Shown: piece after piece, positions 40,903-49,841 of the stretch
Layout of the letters: the number at the start of each line of letters is the position of its first letter
How positions within the stretch are numbered: the stretch's first letter is position 1
Origin: an uncultured Hellea sp.
GTDB lineage: Bacteria > Pseudomonadota > Alphaproteobacteria > Caulobacterales > Maricaulaceae
DNA: 64,000 nt
Assembly: GCA_938007935.1 (NCBI GenBank)
Contig: CALLMD010000001.1
Location: 124,001-188,000, forward strand
Reading direction: 5' to 3'
The notes under the pieces: generated by a model
What the model was told of the DNA's origin: nothing
Seen by the model: only the letters and a program-made list of their open reading frames with translations
The model's database searches: none
Program-made: the position numbers and the translations under genes

Positions 40903-42221
40903 GCGCAAAACAAGCGGCACGTTTACTCACCCAAAGACGGTTCCTACCCCTTTTCACCTTATTCCAAACAGGCACCTTTAACGATAATACGCTTAAAAAT
41001 GCGCTTATCGCCCTCATCACCTTTGGCGGGTTTGCTTTTCTCTCAGACCTGCCCAGCGCCATCCGCGTCCCTGTCGCTGCGCTTATTTTTACAGGCCCTT
41101 TTACAATCCTGTGCGCGATCGCAGGCCAGATCGCTGATAAATTTGACCGCGGTAAAATCTTTCGCTGGGTCAAGCGCGTCGAAGTTCTGATCATGCTATT
41201 GGCCGCCTATGGCTTTGCCGTAAAAAATGTGCATGTCTTGGCTTTATGTTTAGGCCTTATGGGCGCGCAATCGGCCTTTTTCTCGCCCACAAAAAATGCT
41301 GTTCTGCCACAATGGCTAAATGAGAAAGAGCTGATTACAGGTAATGCTTTAATGAGCGGATTTCAGTTTTCTATCCTTTTGGTCGGAACTGTTATTGGCC
41401 TGGGCGTTCTTAAATTTGGCACGCCGATGATTTCTATCTTACTGCTTATTCTCGCCCTGCTTGGCTGGTTTGCCGCCGAAATGACGCCCCCTGCCCCCGC
41501 GCCTCAGCCCGATTTAAAAGTCAATTATGAGCCGGTTACGGCTACGCTAAGTGTTTTAAAACAAGCCTTTGCTAATCCTGATGTCCTGCGTCCACTTTTA
41601 GGCGTGGCGTGGTTTTACGGGCTATCAACCGTTTTTGTGACGACTTTCCCTGATTATGTGGCCAGCACCATGAAGTATGAGGAAGGCGTGCTCATGATCA
41701 TGCTCGCCAGTTCCACCATCGCAATCTTAGTAGGATCGCTCTTAACGATGTTTATCGGGGGGTGGAGAATTTGGGGCCCAGAATCCGTAGGCCTTTCTGC
41801 ATTAGGTATTAGCGGCGTCACACTATTTGTTTTGATGCTTTATCTTATCCCAAGCCCCACATATGCGGGCGCGGAAAAATTTGGTCCCTTATCTGACTTT
41901 CTTGCTAATCCCCAAACGCCGCTTTTCATGGTCACCATTATTGGCGCCTCTATTTGTAACGGTTTATTTTTAGTCCCCTTACAAGCCATGGCCCAGAGAC
42001 GCGCAAACCCGAATATCCGGGCCCAGCTCATGAGCGCGGGGTCCGTATTGCTCAATCTATTTGTCAATCTAACGACATTTGGACTCATTGGACTGGCCGC
42101 TATGCGCGTCTCCCCGAAAATGCCATTTTTGATGATTGTCATCGGCAGTGCGATTGTGGCCGCCTATGCCATTTACAGAACTCTAAATCCAGTAACACGC
42201 TACGTTAATAAAGAGGTTTAG
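40899..42221 (+). CDS. MFS transporter, lysophospholipid transporter-like
   Basis: A 440-residue major facilitator with about 12 membrane helices. The N-terminal FNDNTLKNALIALI stretch and the loop around QIADKFDRGKIFRWVK fit the LplT-like branch, which flips lysophospholipids across the inner membrane. Translational coupling with plsC supports a lysophospholipid recycling role (inference). No acyl-ACP synthetase domain is attached, unlike Aas-linked fusions. Confidence 0.82.
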   Translation: MSAKQAARLLTQRRFLPLFTLFQTGTFNDNTLKNALIALITFGGFAFLSDLPSAIRVPVAALIFTGPFTILCAIAGQIADKFDRGKIFRWVKRVEVLIMLLAAYGFAVKNVHVLALCLGLMGAQSAFFSPTKNAVLPQWLNEKELITGNALMSGFQFSILLVGTVIGLGVLKFGTPMISILLLILALLGWFAAEMTPPAPAPQPDLKVNYEPVTATLSVLKQAFANPDVLRPLLGVAWFYGLSTVFVTTFPDYVASTMKYEEGVLMIMLASSTIAILVGSLLTMFIGGWRIWGPESVGLSALGISGVTLFVLMLYLIPSPTYAGAEKFGPLSDFLANPQTPLFMVTIIGASICNGLFLVPLQAMAQRRANPNIRAQLMSAGSVLLNLFVNLTTFGLIGLAAMRVSPKMPFLMIVIGSAIVAAYAIYRTLNPVTRYVNKEV

Positions 42222-42731
42222 ATGCGAGGATATTTTGGAGTTGGCGTTGAAGGCATTTCTAAATCCTATAATCTGGGAGCAGTTCTGCGCACGGCCAATG
42301 CCTTTGGGGCAAGTTTCGCGTTTACGATTGGCGCGACCCACAAAGCTTTAGAAATCCGCCGTACAGATACATCTGGCTCGGATATGCATATGCCCTTTTA
42401 TGAATGGGACACCGCAAATGATTTGATTCTGCCACGTAATTGTCAATTAGTCGGCGTTGAGCTCACTGAAGAGTCTATTGAGCTGCCAAGCTTTCGCCAT
42501 CCCATCAACTGCGCTTATATTCTAGGACCGGAGAAAGGCAATCTCTCTAATCACATGCAAGCCCGATGTGACCATATCGTCAAAATTCCAACGAAATTTT
42601 GTATCAATGTAAGTCTGGCCGCAGCCCTTACGCTTTATGACCGCACACTCATGTTGGGCGGCTACCCTGAACGGCCTGTGAAGGTTGGCGGCCCTGATAA
42701 AAACTGGGTCAAACCCAAGCGAAAAGATTAA
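42222..42731 (+). CDS. SpoU/TrmH-family RNA methyltransferase
   Basis: A 169-residue SPOUT methyltransferase. Motif 1 is NLGAVLRTANAFGA (residues 18-31), motif 2 AYILGPEKGNLS and motif 3 KFCINVSLAAALTLYDR. It carries only the catalytic knotted domain, like TrmL or small TrmH relatives that 2'-O-methylate tRNA. Which nucleotide it modifies is not clear. It starts immediately after the transporter stop. Confidence 0.9.
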   Translation: MRGYFGVGVEGISKSYNLGAVLRTANAFGASFAFTIGATHKALEIRRTDTSGSDMHMPFYEWDTANDLILPRNCQLVGVELTEESIELPSFRHPINCAYILGPEKGNLSNHMQARCDHIVKIPTKFCINVSLAAALTLYDRTLMLGGYPERPVKVGGPDKNWVKPKRKD

Positions 42732-42773
42732 GATCGTTTATAAGGCACAAAACCAGCTGTTTTTTACCTGTAT

Positions 42774-42788
42774 TTAACGCGACCTTAA
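42774..42788. promoter_or_regulatory. CtrA-type box upstream of IalB-family gene
   Basis: TTAA-CGCGACC-TTAA, a full CtrA recognition pattern with the common C after each half site. It is centred about 50 bp upstream of the ATG at 42833. This suggests cell-cycle control of the secreted IalB-family protein. Confidence 0.6.
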
Positions 42789-42832
42789 CCATAAACCTGC
42801 GCTATAGAGCTAAAGACAATTTGGTAGAGATC

Positions 42833-43351
42833 ATGAGACACATCCGTATAACATTTGCGCTTATTGCTGGGCTAAGCCCGCTTCTGGTTTCGCCGCTCGC
42901 GCTGGCGCAGTCTAAGCCAAAGCTCGAAGGCACCTATACTGACTGGACTGTCTACTCACGCGGACAAGGCCGTAATAAAACATGCTACGCTCTATCAAAG
43001 CCTAAAGTAAAAACACCCAGCTCTGTAAATCATGGCGACGTTTACTTTATGGTGTCAAACTGGAAATCTGGCGCCGCAACCGAGCAACCCAGCTTTCTGG
43101 CAGGTTATCCGCTGAAAACAAATCGCGGTCCTGAAGCACGGGTTGGATCGGCCAAATATACGATGTATGCTTCGGCCAATGAAGCCTTTATTGAAAGCAA
43201 TAGCAGCGAACGCGCGCTCGTCTCCAAAATGCGCGCAGGTGCAACTATGACTATAAAAGCGGTGAGCTCCAGGGGAACTCAGGTCAGTTACCAATTTTCC
43301 CTCAAAGGAATTACCGCGGCCCTAAAACGCACAAAAATCGCCTGCGGATAG
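42833..43351 (+). CDS. Invasion-associated locus B (IalB) family protein
   Basis: A 172-residue secreted protein of the IalB family. It has a signal peptide (cleavage near ALAQ), then TYTDWTVYSRGQGRNKTCYAL, and the family's conserved Cys near the C-terminus (KIACG). Start is ATG 42833 with GAG upstream; a TTG four codons earlier lacks support. IalB was named from Bartonella erythrocyte invasion, but free-living alphaproteobacteria commonly carry it, and the general function is unknown. Confidence 0.87.
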   Translation: MRHIRITFALIAGLSPLLVSPLALAQSKPKLEGTYTDWTVYSRGQGRNKTCYALSKPKVKTPSSVNHGDVYFMVSNWKSGAATEQPSFLAGYPLKTNRGPEARVGSAKYTMYASANEAFIESNSSERALVSKMRAGATMTIKAVSSRGTQVSYQFSLKGITAALKRTKIACG

Positions 43352-43454
43352 TATTTACGGTAAAAAAATCGTCAAATAGGCGAAAATTGGGAATATTTTA
43401 CCCTAAACTGAATTTTTTCCTTGCATCGTTGATAAAAAGCCGTTCTATTTTAGG

Positions 43455-43540
43455 TGGATTGCAATAACGCAATCAGTTCAATGCGTGAACTTCTATATCT
43501 CAAAATCTGTGGGAAACCCGCCTCTGGCGGGTTTATTTTT
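43455..43540 (+). ncRNA. Candidate small RNA with three hairpins
   Basis: Between the IalB gene and the kinase gene three stem-loops follow each other: GATTGC/GCAATC (43457-43474), GTTCA/TGAAC (43476-43490) and the terminator AAACCCGCC/GGCGGGTTT (43514-43534) with a T-rich tail ATTTTTT. TTGCAT (43421-43426) and TTCTAT (43443-43448), 16 bp apart, could be its promoter. The transcript would be about 85 nt. No open frame with a ribosome-binding site fits. It could instead be a long 3' untranslated region of the IalB mRNA. No Rfam family is recognised. Confidence 0.45.
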
Positions 43541-43617
43541 TGGCAAAACACGTATTGGATTTATTAACCCTATTGTAGCGAATATTCTCTATTATTTCAC
43601 CAAAAGTGAGTGAAATA

Positions 43618-44643
43618 ATGATGTCCACCGATTCAAAGTCGGCAGAAGTAAGTAAGTTAATCGAGGGCGTCGTGAGTACATGGCGCTCAATGATTGAAGC
43701 CAAAGGTGTGACGTTAACCTGTTTTATCGATGAAGCTGTCTCTGGCGAATACAATATTGAAACAAAAAAATTTCATGCCTGTCTAAATACCTTATTATCA
43801 AATGCTGCTCATTATACGGATAGTGGCCGCGTACATGTACATGTAACCGCCAAAGATAGACCTCAAAGCACCTCAAAACATTTAACAATCATCGTTGCAG
43901 ATACGGGTCGCGGCATTTCAAATGAACAACAAATCGACCTTCTTAGGGGTGAAAATAAAACACGGCTAACAGAAGCTATGCAGACGGCAAAAGATCTGGA
44001 CGGGAAAATTACATTTAACTCGGCCTTAGGCCGCGGAAGTGAATTTACGTTTAAATGTCTTTGTCCTCTTACAAATGTCTTAGAACTGGAAACCGAAATG
44101 ACGAGCCTCTCCGCAGACTCAGATCAAGAGTATATTGACATTGATATAGACTATGAAGATATCCCCATTCACGCACCAGAAAAACCTGCCCCAAAAATTG
44201 AGGCACCCGTCCCAACAAAATTTAATCCCGATAACCTACGGGGTCTCCGCGTTCTCATCGTCGATGACGTTTCATCCAATCAGGATGTTATTAAAATATT
44301 TTTAGAACCAGAAGGCTGTGAATGTTTTTGTACGGCTGGAGGTGAAGAGGCGCTTGAGACACTCAAGACTCAAGCGGTAGATGTCATATTGATGGATATA
44401 AGAATGCCCGGCATGAGCGGTATCGAAACAACGCAGGCCATCAGAAATGGAGACCTCGCCGCCAAAAATGTGCCTATCATTGCGCTCACCGCAGATGGCT
44501 CTGCTGCAACCAACGCCGCCTGTATGGCGGCAGGGGCGGACCTCTTCTTGACAAAACCGGTTCTTTGTCGTGATTTGCTGGAATCCATTCGTTTTGTCAG
44601 ACGCTATCACGAAGACGTGCCTTCACAAAGCCAAGTCGCCTAG
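43618..44643 (+). CDS. Histidine-kinase-like ATPase with receiver domain, no HisKA
   Basis: A 341-residue protein with a HATPase_c domain (N box CLNTLLSNAAHY, G1 box VADTGRGIS, G2 box ALGRGSEF) and a C-terminal receiver domain (phospho-acceptor Asp in ILMDIRMPG, about residue 260; KP at LTKPV). It lacks a HisKA dimerisation domain and any phospho-acceptor His before the ATPase, and has no sensor or membrane segment. An acidic linker (YIDIDIDYEDIPI) joins the domains. It may work with a separate kinase or histidine phosphotransfer protein. The start is ATG 43618; GTG 43606 is an alternative. It converges with the giant surface gene. Confidence 0.8.
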   Translation: MMSTDSKSAEVSKLIEGVVSTWRSMIEAKGVTLTCFIDEAVSGEYNIETKKFHACLNTLLSNAAHYTDSGRVHVHVTAKDRPQSTSKHLTIIVADTGRGISNEQQIDLLRGENKTRLTEAMQTAKDLDGKITFNSALGRGSEFTFKCLCPLTNVLELETEMTSLSADSDQEYIDIDIDYEDIPIHAPEKPAPKIEAPVPTKFNPDNLRGLRVLIVDDVSSNQDVIKIFLEPEGCECFCTAGGEEALETLKTQAVDVILMDIRMPGMSGIETTQAIRNGDLAAKNVPIIALTADGSAATNAACMAAGADLFLTKPVLCRDLLESIRFVRRYHEDVPSQSQVA

Positions 44644-44644
44644 C

Positions 44645-47600
44645 TTAAGGATTTACGAAACCGCGCTGTGTTGTACCCGCCACACCAACGGCGTCGCGCG
44701 GTGAAATACGCCGCAATAGTCCACGTGCTGTGTCTTGGTCAAACTTCAAACGCATTTGCAGATATACGCCTTTGCGAGAATATTCTGCTGCCTCGAAATC
44801 ATCATCCTTAAAGCCCTCAAAATTATAGCCCGCACTTACCCAAACATTTTTAACCGGCGCAACACCGATGCTTGGGCCGAAGCTATATTTCGTCGTCCCT
44901 GTACCCTTGGAAGTCATCATCGACCCGCGCAGTCCAATATCAATGCGCTCGGTCACATCAAAACGGGCTTCACCGCCAAGAAGATGGTTCCAACTTTTAA
45001 GCTCCTGACCTGCTAGCTCGGTGCGCACATTCTTAACCCCGTAATTCGCTGTGGCTTGCAAACGATCAGTTACCATTGTGTTGATCGCAAAATTATTGAC
45101 AATTTTTGTTTCCCGTTCACCGCGCTCATTATGTTTGTGGCTAACGTCAAAACGATCAAAAATTATTGTATCCTCATCGCGCGGACGCCAAGCAACGCCA
45201 AGACGCGCATCTAACTGACTTGTCGCGTCATTTGTACCACGTGTTTCATTGAGAAGTCCTCTGGCCGACCCTGCAAAAGATAGTTCTTCCGTCAACTCGC
45301 GCGCAACGCCAGCCGTTGCCGTCCATGTATCACCCACAGAGGAATGACGGCCTTCCACCCGAGCTGAACCGCTGGTCTTATCCGTCAGATAGGCAATGCC
45401 TACATAAGCTGAGCTAAAGTCCTCATTGACCTCAATCGGGCTAATCGCTGCATCTGGCGCAACTTCAATAAACTCGCCTTTTTGATCCAGGACTGAACGA
45501 TTGCGCAGGCCTACAGAGCCCGACCATTTTTCTGTTAACTTGATCTGCTGATCAACACCCACTGTTGCGCCAAGTCGGCGGCCCAGGTCATTCGTCAAAA
45601 GATCCGTATTAGCTGTGATTGTTGTTCCGCTCCAAGGGCTGGTCGTAATGCCAACTGTTGTATTATTATCCGCCGAATTAGGTCCATCCAAGATTTCGTG
45701 GCGTACAGATAAAATGGCTTTATCACCAATATTTTTATCAACGCCGACAGTTGTGCGGCGTGGATAGGCACTCACTTCGTCTTTCCCATTCAATGGCTGT
45801 TCATGACTCAGCTGAACTGTTGCGTCCAAAGACGGCACGCGGATGGAGGCTCGGCCAATCGCTGTGATCGATTCGCGGTCATCGCCATTGACAAGTTCAT
45901 CGCGGCTCGCGCGAAGGCCGGCTGAGAGTGCCAAACGATCGCCTTCATGCGTTGCCAGAACTTCAGCCGTATTACGCGCATTACCTGTTGTCAGGTTTTC
46001 TTCACGAAAAGCTTGAGCCTCAATACGGCGGTTACCCCGGCGACCTGTTGCTTCATCTTCAAATTCTTGGACCTTAAGATTTCCCTTAACCCCATAGCGG
46101 CGAACGCCATTTGTATTTGATCCCGTTTGTCCCAGCCCGTAGCCAGCTTCTTCTTCGCGGAAGAAAGCTTCACCTGAGAATTTCTCGGAGGTGTGAATGA
46201 TTTCAGCCAGAATAGCATCGCTTGTGCCGTCAGTCACAGTTCCGATGGTTTCAGTCACAGCATATTCTGCGCGCAGCTGTGTGTTCTCTGTTATTTGGGC
46301 AATGACGTCGACGCCGACTTGGTTTTGTTCAACGCCGCCAGATAAGCTGCTGCCATCCTCATGTACAAATGTTGAGCCGATTTGAACTTTTTCATCCAAA
46401 ATCTGGGTTTGCACACGTCCGCCATAAGTTAGGTTACGTTCGGCGTCTTCAGAAGTTTCATAATCCACAACAATAACATTTGGATTGAAATCTATATCGG
46501 ACACATCCACTGGCTTACGGAAGATCAGCTGACCCGTATAGTAGTCTAATGTGTAGTCCAAATAACGCACCATAATCTGGCGATTCAAAACAATATCTGG
46601 ACGGAAACGATCCCGCGTTTCAACAACGACTTCTTCAGACTGCGCTAAGACACGCTGGCTAGAGAGCTGATAAGTTCCGCTTGTGCCATCAGCGGACAAT
46701 TCATCTTTCGCAAAGCCTTGATTTGTTTCGGCCGCAAAACCGAGAACCTGAAACTTATCCCCTAGATATTCGGCCTTTAAACCTGATAGGCGGCGATTAT
46801 AAGACGTCAAACGCCCCTCAGTGATATCCGTGTCATAATCCCCAAACATCGCATAGGCTTGACGCTTTTCCAGTTTCACAAAAACGGGATAGCGGCTCGC
46901 ACCTTCAAACTCTTGATAGCTGCGATCACCATAAAGCGTGTAATAAGCATTGGGGTCAATCTCTTCTAGGAAACCTCCATTTTGATTTCCGGTGCGCTTA
47001 TGCTTGCTTGTATCAACAGACAAGGTCATCAGCCAGTTACCTTTGACAAGACCCTTCGCGAAGAACGCAACGCGGCCATCTTTGACTACATCTGCACCTT
47101 CAACCTCGCCCAAGTCTATCGCATTACCAGAAATATCATCATAACCTACCGAGCCTTCAGCCAGACCCACTAAAATCCAGTCGCGCTTTTCAGGTTCAAG
47201 ATACATGTAAATCGGCACGCGGCGACCACTATCAAGGGTCGCTATAACTGTAACTTTACCGGTGCGTAGAGTTGGCTCAAGTTTAACCTTTAAAATACCA
47301 TCCGCGCCAACAGAGAAATCACGGCGCGCAGAAAGCGGGGCCAGTAAATCATGGGTTTGCTCGATAAGGTGGTTCTCACCCGTCTCATCATAAAGACGAT
47401 ATGGCGGCTCAACCTCAATTGTTGTGATACGGCCAGAATGTACGGGGCGTCCCGCTTCATCTTCCATACGGATAGCCACAAGCGGCGCCGTTCGGCCATC
47501 GGCCACCAATGTGGATTGGTCTGGCACCGCGATAGCGCGCGAGATATTTTTAACGAAGGAAATTTCTTCGCGAATTGTTTTCACAACATCGCCATTTATA

Positions 47601-49741
47601 TTGCGAATGGTGGCTATAATTTCATTACGGCCTTCTAGCAAATCAACGCCGCGCCAACGGCTAATTAAAACCGAGCGATTACTATTCCCATCTCGTCCGG
47701 CATAGTTCAGCTCAGATACGGGTTTCCCGTTAAGCTCCAAACTTATCTTTTGATTTGGGCCATGCTTGATTCCAATATTGGTAGACGGCTTTGACGGCGT
47801 ACGTGATGTGTCAGGATATACCCATTCCACATCGGCGGACTGACTCTCTAGCCATGTTGTATCGTAATCTTTATGCTCTTTGGCATCGTTAAAGACCTCT
47901 TCTTCAAGGGCTTCAGCTTTGGCGCCGACTTGTTTCAAATAGAAATTAGCGCGCCAAATTCCCCCGCCCTGAACATCAACGAATTGCGACTGAATTGAGC
48001 CTGCATAACGCGTCGTGTCTTCGCACTCCATAAGCTCATAGCCCTGCGGTAAGGTCTCTTTATCGACCTGCACAACATGAGTGCCTTCGCTTACGCCTTC
48101 AAAGTGGAACAAACCGTCAGGGTCAGAGACAACATAGGCCCCTGTTTCCATATATAATCTTACACCTTCAACGCCCTCGCCGCGTGTGACATGGCGCGCC
48201 CAATCCTCTTCACCGTCACAGCTTTTTTCGCTGATGCGGCCAACAATAGTTGAGCGCGAGCGCAACAAATCTTCACGCAAACGTACGCCAGCGCGCGCGA
48301 TATTTGAGAGCTGCTGCCCCGCATTATCCAAGACCACGGCTTCATTGACGGCATCACCCAAAGGCGCGCCCGGACCAATCTCAAGCGCGTAATCCAGTGT
48401 CATCGTCTCGCCGGGTTGAATTACGCCCATAGGGAATGTTAGCAGCGTTGAGCGTTCTGAAACCTGCGGGTCATCTATTCTATCTTGCAGAGTTCGAGAC
48501 GTTCCCGGAACATAGCGAAAGCCAACAGGCAGCGTATCATGTAGCATAATAGGCGCGGCAGCGCCGCCGCGGTTTTCAATCGTCACCGTGTAATTTATGA
48601 AATCACCGACATCAGCCAAAGCACGATCAGCGCTTTTATTGACAACCAAATCTGTTTCAGGGTCCAGTGGAATATCAAACCTTAATGGCCCCTCTCCGCT
48701 AAGTAAAATCTCTTCGCCGTAAGAGGCGGGAAGAATTACGAATGCATTATCGTTTAAATTTGTTAGCGTCGTTTGATCAACAACCGAGGCAAAACGATAC
48801 CCCTCAGGCGGATCAACGCGTACAGCATAGCGCCCCGCATCCAGCAACGGATATCTAAATTCTCCCTGCTCAGCTTCATAGGTCAAGCCGCCAGCATCAG
48901 CGACATCTTCACCGCTTGTGACTTCGGACGGAAAGGCCGAAAACCCGTCAACGCCGTAAACGACGGCTTCTGAGCCTGTATCGAGATTGACAAGCGTAAT
49001 CACCGCGCCGTCTACGGCTTCGCCCGTGACAGAGCTAAAGACCCTGTTGAGCGGATTTACTACTGCCGTATCGATGGTAACATCTGTCTGATCAAATGTA
49101 TCTACATATGTCGCTGTAAGCTGAGTGTTTTCATTAACTGTAATCTCATTGTCATAGAGATCTGTTTTTAATGCCGTCGATGGTAAATATGCCCAAAACT
49201 CACCTGAATCAGGATCTGACTCATAGAGGCGTAAAACGATTATGTCGCCATTATCCGCTTCGATTGTAATTTCAACCGTATCTATTTCATTGGAACTTAA
49301 ATTTTGTCCAATGTCCGTCACGCGGACAAACATAAGCTCGCCAGCAAGATAAGTCGTCGCTGGAATAAGCGGAATTTCGTCATCCAGCTTAACGTTCACA
49401 CCGCCCGTAGTTGTTGACGGCCCAATGGCTTCGAAGGCGCCCGCAAGGTCCCCAGACGGGCTATAATCAGTGCCATTGATATTTCGCATTATTGGTGATG
49501 GCGCAGTCGGTGAATTTCGGAAAAACTCGATAACTGCAGGTGTTGCTGGCGGACGTATTGTAAACGTCGCTTCATTTGTTACAAATGTATCAGACAAGTT
49601 ACCTTGCGAGTAACTGATTGAAGCTACATTTATAACTTCGGTACCATATAGCTCTGCTGATGCGACACTTGAGCTAGAGACCCAAGCTGTCGCAATCAAA
49701 GCTATTGCGCCCATATTATGTTTTATTGTGTTGCTCACCAT
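44645..49741 (-). CDS. Giant outer-membrane barrel protein with DUF11 and SdrD-B-like repeats
   Basis: A 1,698-residue secreted protein. After a signal peptide (about 1-29) comes an N-terminal module (GTEVINVASISYSQG) shared with the next protein upstream. A CarboxypepD_reg/SdrD-B-like segment (about 230-340), a DUF11 domain (about 360-480: VNKSADRALADVGDFINYTV) and a second SdrD-B-like segment (about 500-600) follow. Mixed beta domains run to about 890. The rest is a large barrel, with FGDYDTDIT, RQIMVRYLDYTLDYYTGQL and many alternating strands. Such proteins probably display Ig-like modules at the cell surface; no function is established. It lies 100 bp after the 49842 gene, with a strong hairpin between. 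Confidence 0.8.
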   Translation of the reverse strand: MVSNTIKHNMGAIALIATAWVSSSSVASAELYGTEVINVASISYSQGNLSDTFVTNEATFTIRPPATPAVIEFFRNSPTAPSPIMRNINGTDYSPSGDLAGAFEAIGPSTTTGGVNVKLDDEIPLIPATTYLAGELMFVRVTDIGQNLSSNEIDTVEITIEADNGDIIVLRLYESDPDSGEFWAYLPSTALKTDLYDNEITVNENTQLTATYVDTFDQTDVTIDTAVVNPLNRVFSSVTGEAVDGAVITLVNLDTGSEAVVYGVDGFSAFPSEVTSGEDVADAGGLTYEAEQGEFRYPLLDAGRYAVRVDPPEGYRFASVVDQTTLTNLNDNAFVILPASYGEEILLSGEGPLRFDIPLDPETDLVVNKSADRALADVGDFINYTVTIENRGGAAAPIMLHDTLPVGFRYVPGTSRTLQDRIDDPQVSERSTLLTFPMGVIQPGETMTLDYALEIGPGAPLGDAVNEAVVLDNAGQQLSNIARAGVRLREDLLRSRSTIVGRISEKSCDGEEDWARHVTRGEGVEGVRLYMETGAYVVSDPDGLFHFEGVSEGTHVVQVDKETLPQGYELMECEDTTRYAGSIQSQFVDVQGGGIWRANFYLKQVGAKAEALEEEVFNDAKEHKDYDTTWLESQSADVEWVYPDTSRTPSKPSTNIGIKHGPNQKISLELNGKPVSELNYAGRDGNSNRSVLISRWRGVDLLEGRNEIIATIRNINGDVVKTIREEISFVKNISRAIAVPDQSTLVADGRTAPLVAIRMEDEAGRPVHSGRITTIEVEPPYRLYDETGENHLIEQTHDLLAPLSARRDFSVGADGILKVKLEPTLRTGKVTVIATLDSGRRVPIYMYLEPEKRDWILVGLAEGSVGYDDISGNAIDLGEVEGADVVKDGRVAFFAKGLVKGNWLMTLSVDTSKHKRTGNQNGGFLEEIDPNAYYTLYGDRSYQEFEGASRYPVFVKLEKRQAYAMFGDYDTDITEGRLTSYNRRLSGLKAEYLGDKFQVLGFAAETNQGFAKDELSADGTSGTYQLSSQRVLAQSEEVVVETRDRFRPDIVLNRQIMVRYLDYTLDYYTGQLIFRKPVDVSDIDFNPNVIVVDYETSEDAERNLTYGGRVQTQILDEKVQIGSTFVHEDGSSLSGGVEQNQVGVDVIAQITENTQLRAEYAVTETIGTVTDGTSDAILAEIIHTSEKFSGEAFFREEEAGYGLGQTGSNTNGVRRYGVKGNLKVQEFEDEATGRRGNRRIEAQAFREENLTTGNARNTAEVLATHEGDRLALSAGLRASRDELVNGDDRESITAIGRASIRVPSLDATVQLSHEQPLNGKDEVSAYPRRTTVGVDKNIGDKAILSVRHEILDGPNSADNNTTVGITTSPWSGTTITANTDLLTNDLGRRLGATVGVDQQIKLTEKWSGSVGLRNRSVLDQKGEFIEVAPDAAISPIEVNEDFSSAYVGIAYLTDKTSGSARVEGRHSSVGDTWTATAGVARELTEELSFAGSARGLLNETRGTNDATSQLDARLGVAWRPRDEDTIIFDRFDVSHKHNERGERETKIVNNFAINTMVTDRLQATANYGVKNVRTELAGQELKSWNHLLGGEARFDVTERIDIGLRGSMMTSKGTGTTKYSFGPSIGVAPVKNVWVSAGYNFEGFKDDDFEAAEYSRKGVYLQMRLKFDQDTARGLLRRISPRDAVGVAGTTQRGFVNP

Positions 49742-49792
49742 TCATACCCGCAAGCTCGGACAAACCCCTCACCAAAAGGGTTACCCGAAGGA

Positions 49793-49821
49793 CGGCCTGT
49801 TACCTCTAGGGTAACAGGCCG
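49793..49821 (-). repeat. Perfect 12-bp inverted repeat between surface genes
   Basis: CGGCCTGTTACC (49793-49804) and GGTAACAGGCCG (49810-49821) pair perfectly around a 5-nt loop. No T tract follows on either strand. It lies 20 bp after the stop of the 49842 gene and 50 bp before the giant gene, and most likely protects the 3' end or reduces read-through into the giant gene. Confidence 0.7.
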
Positions 49822-49841
49822 CGGAAGCGGTTACTAAGTTG

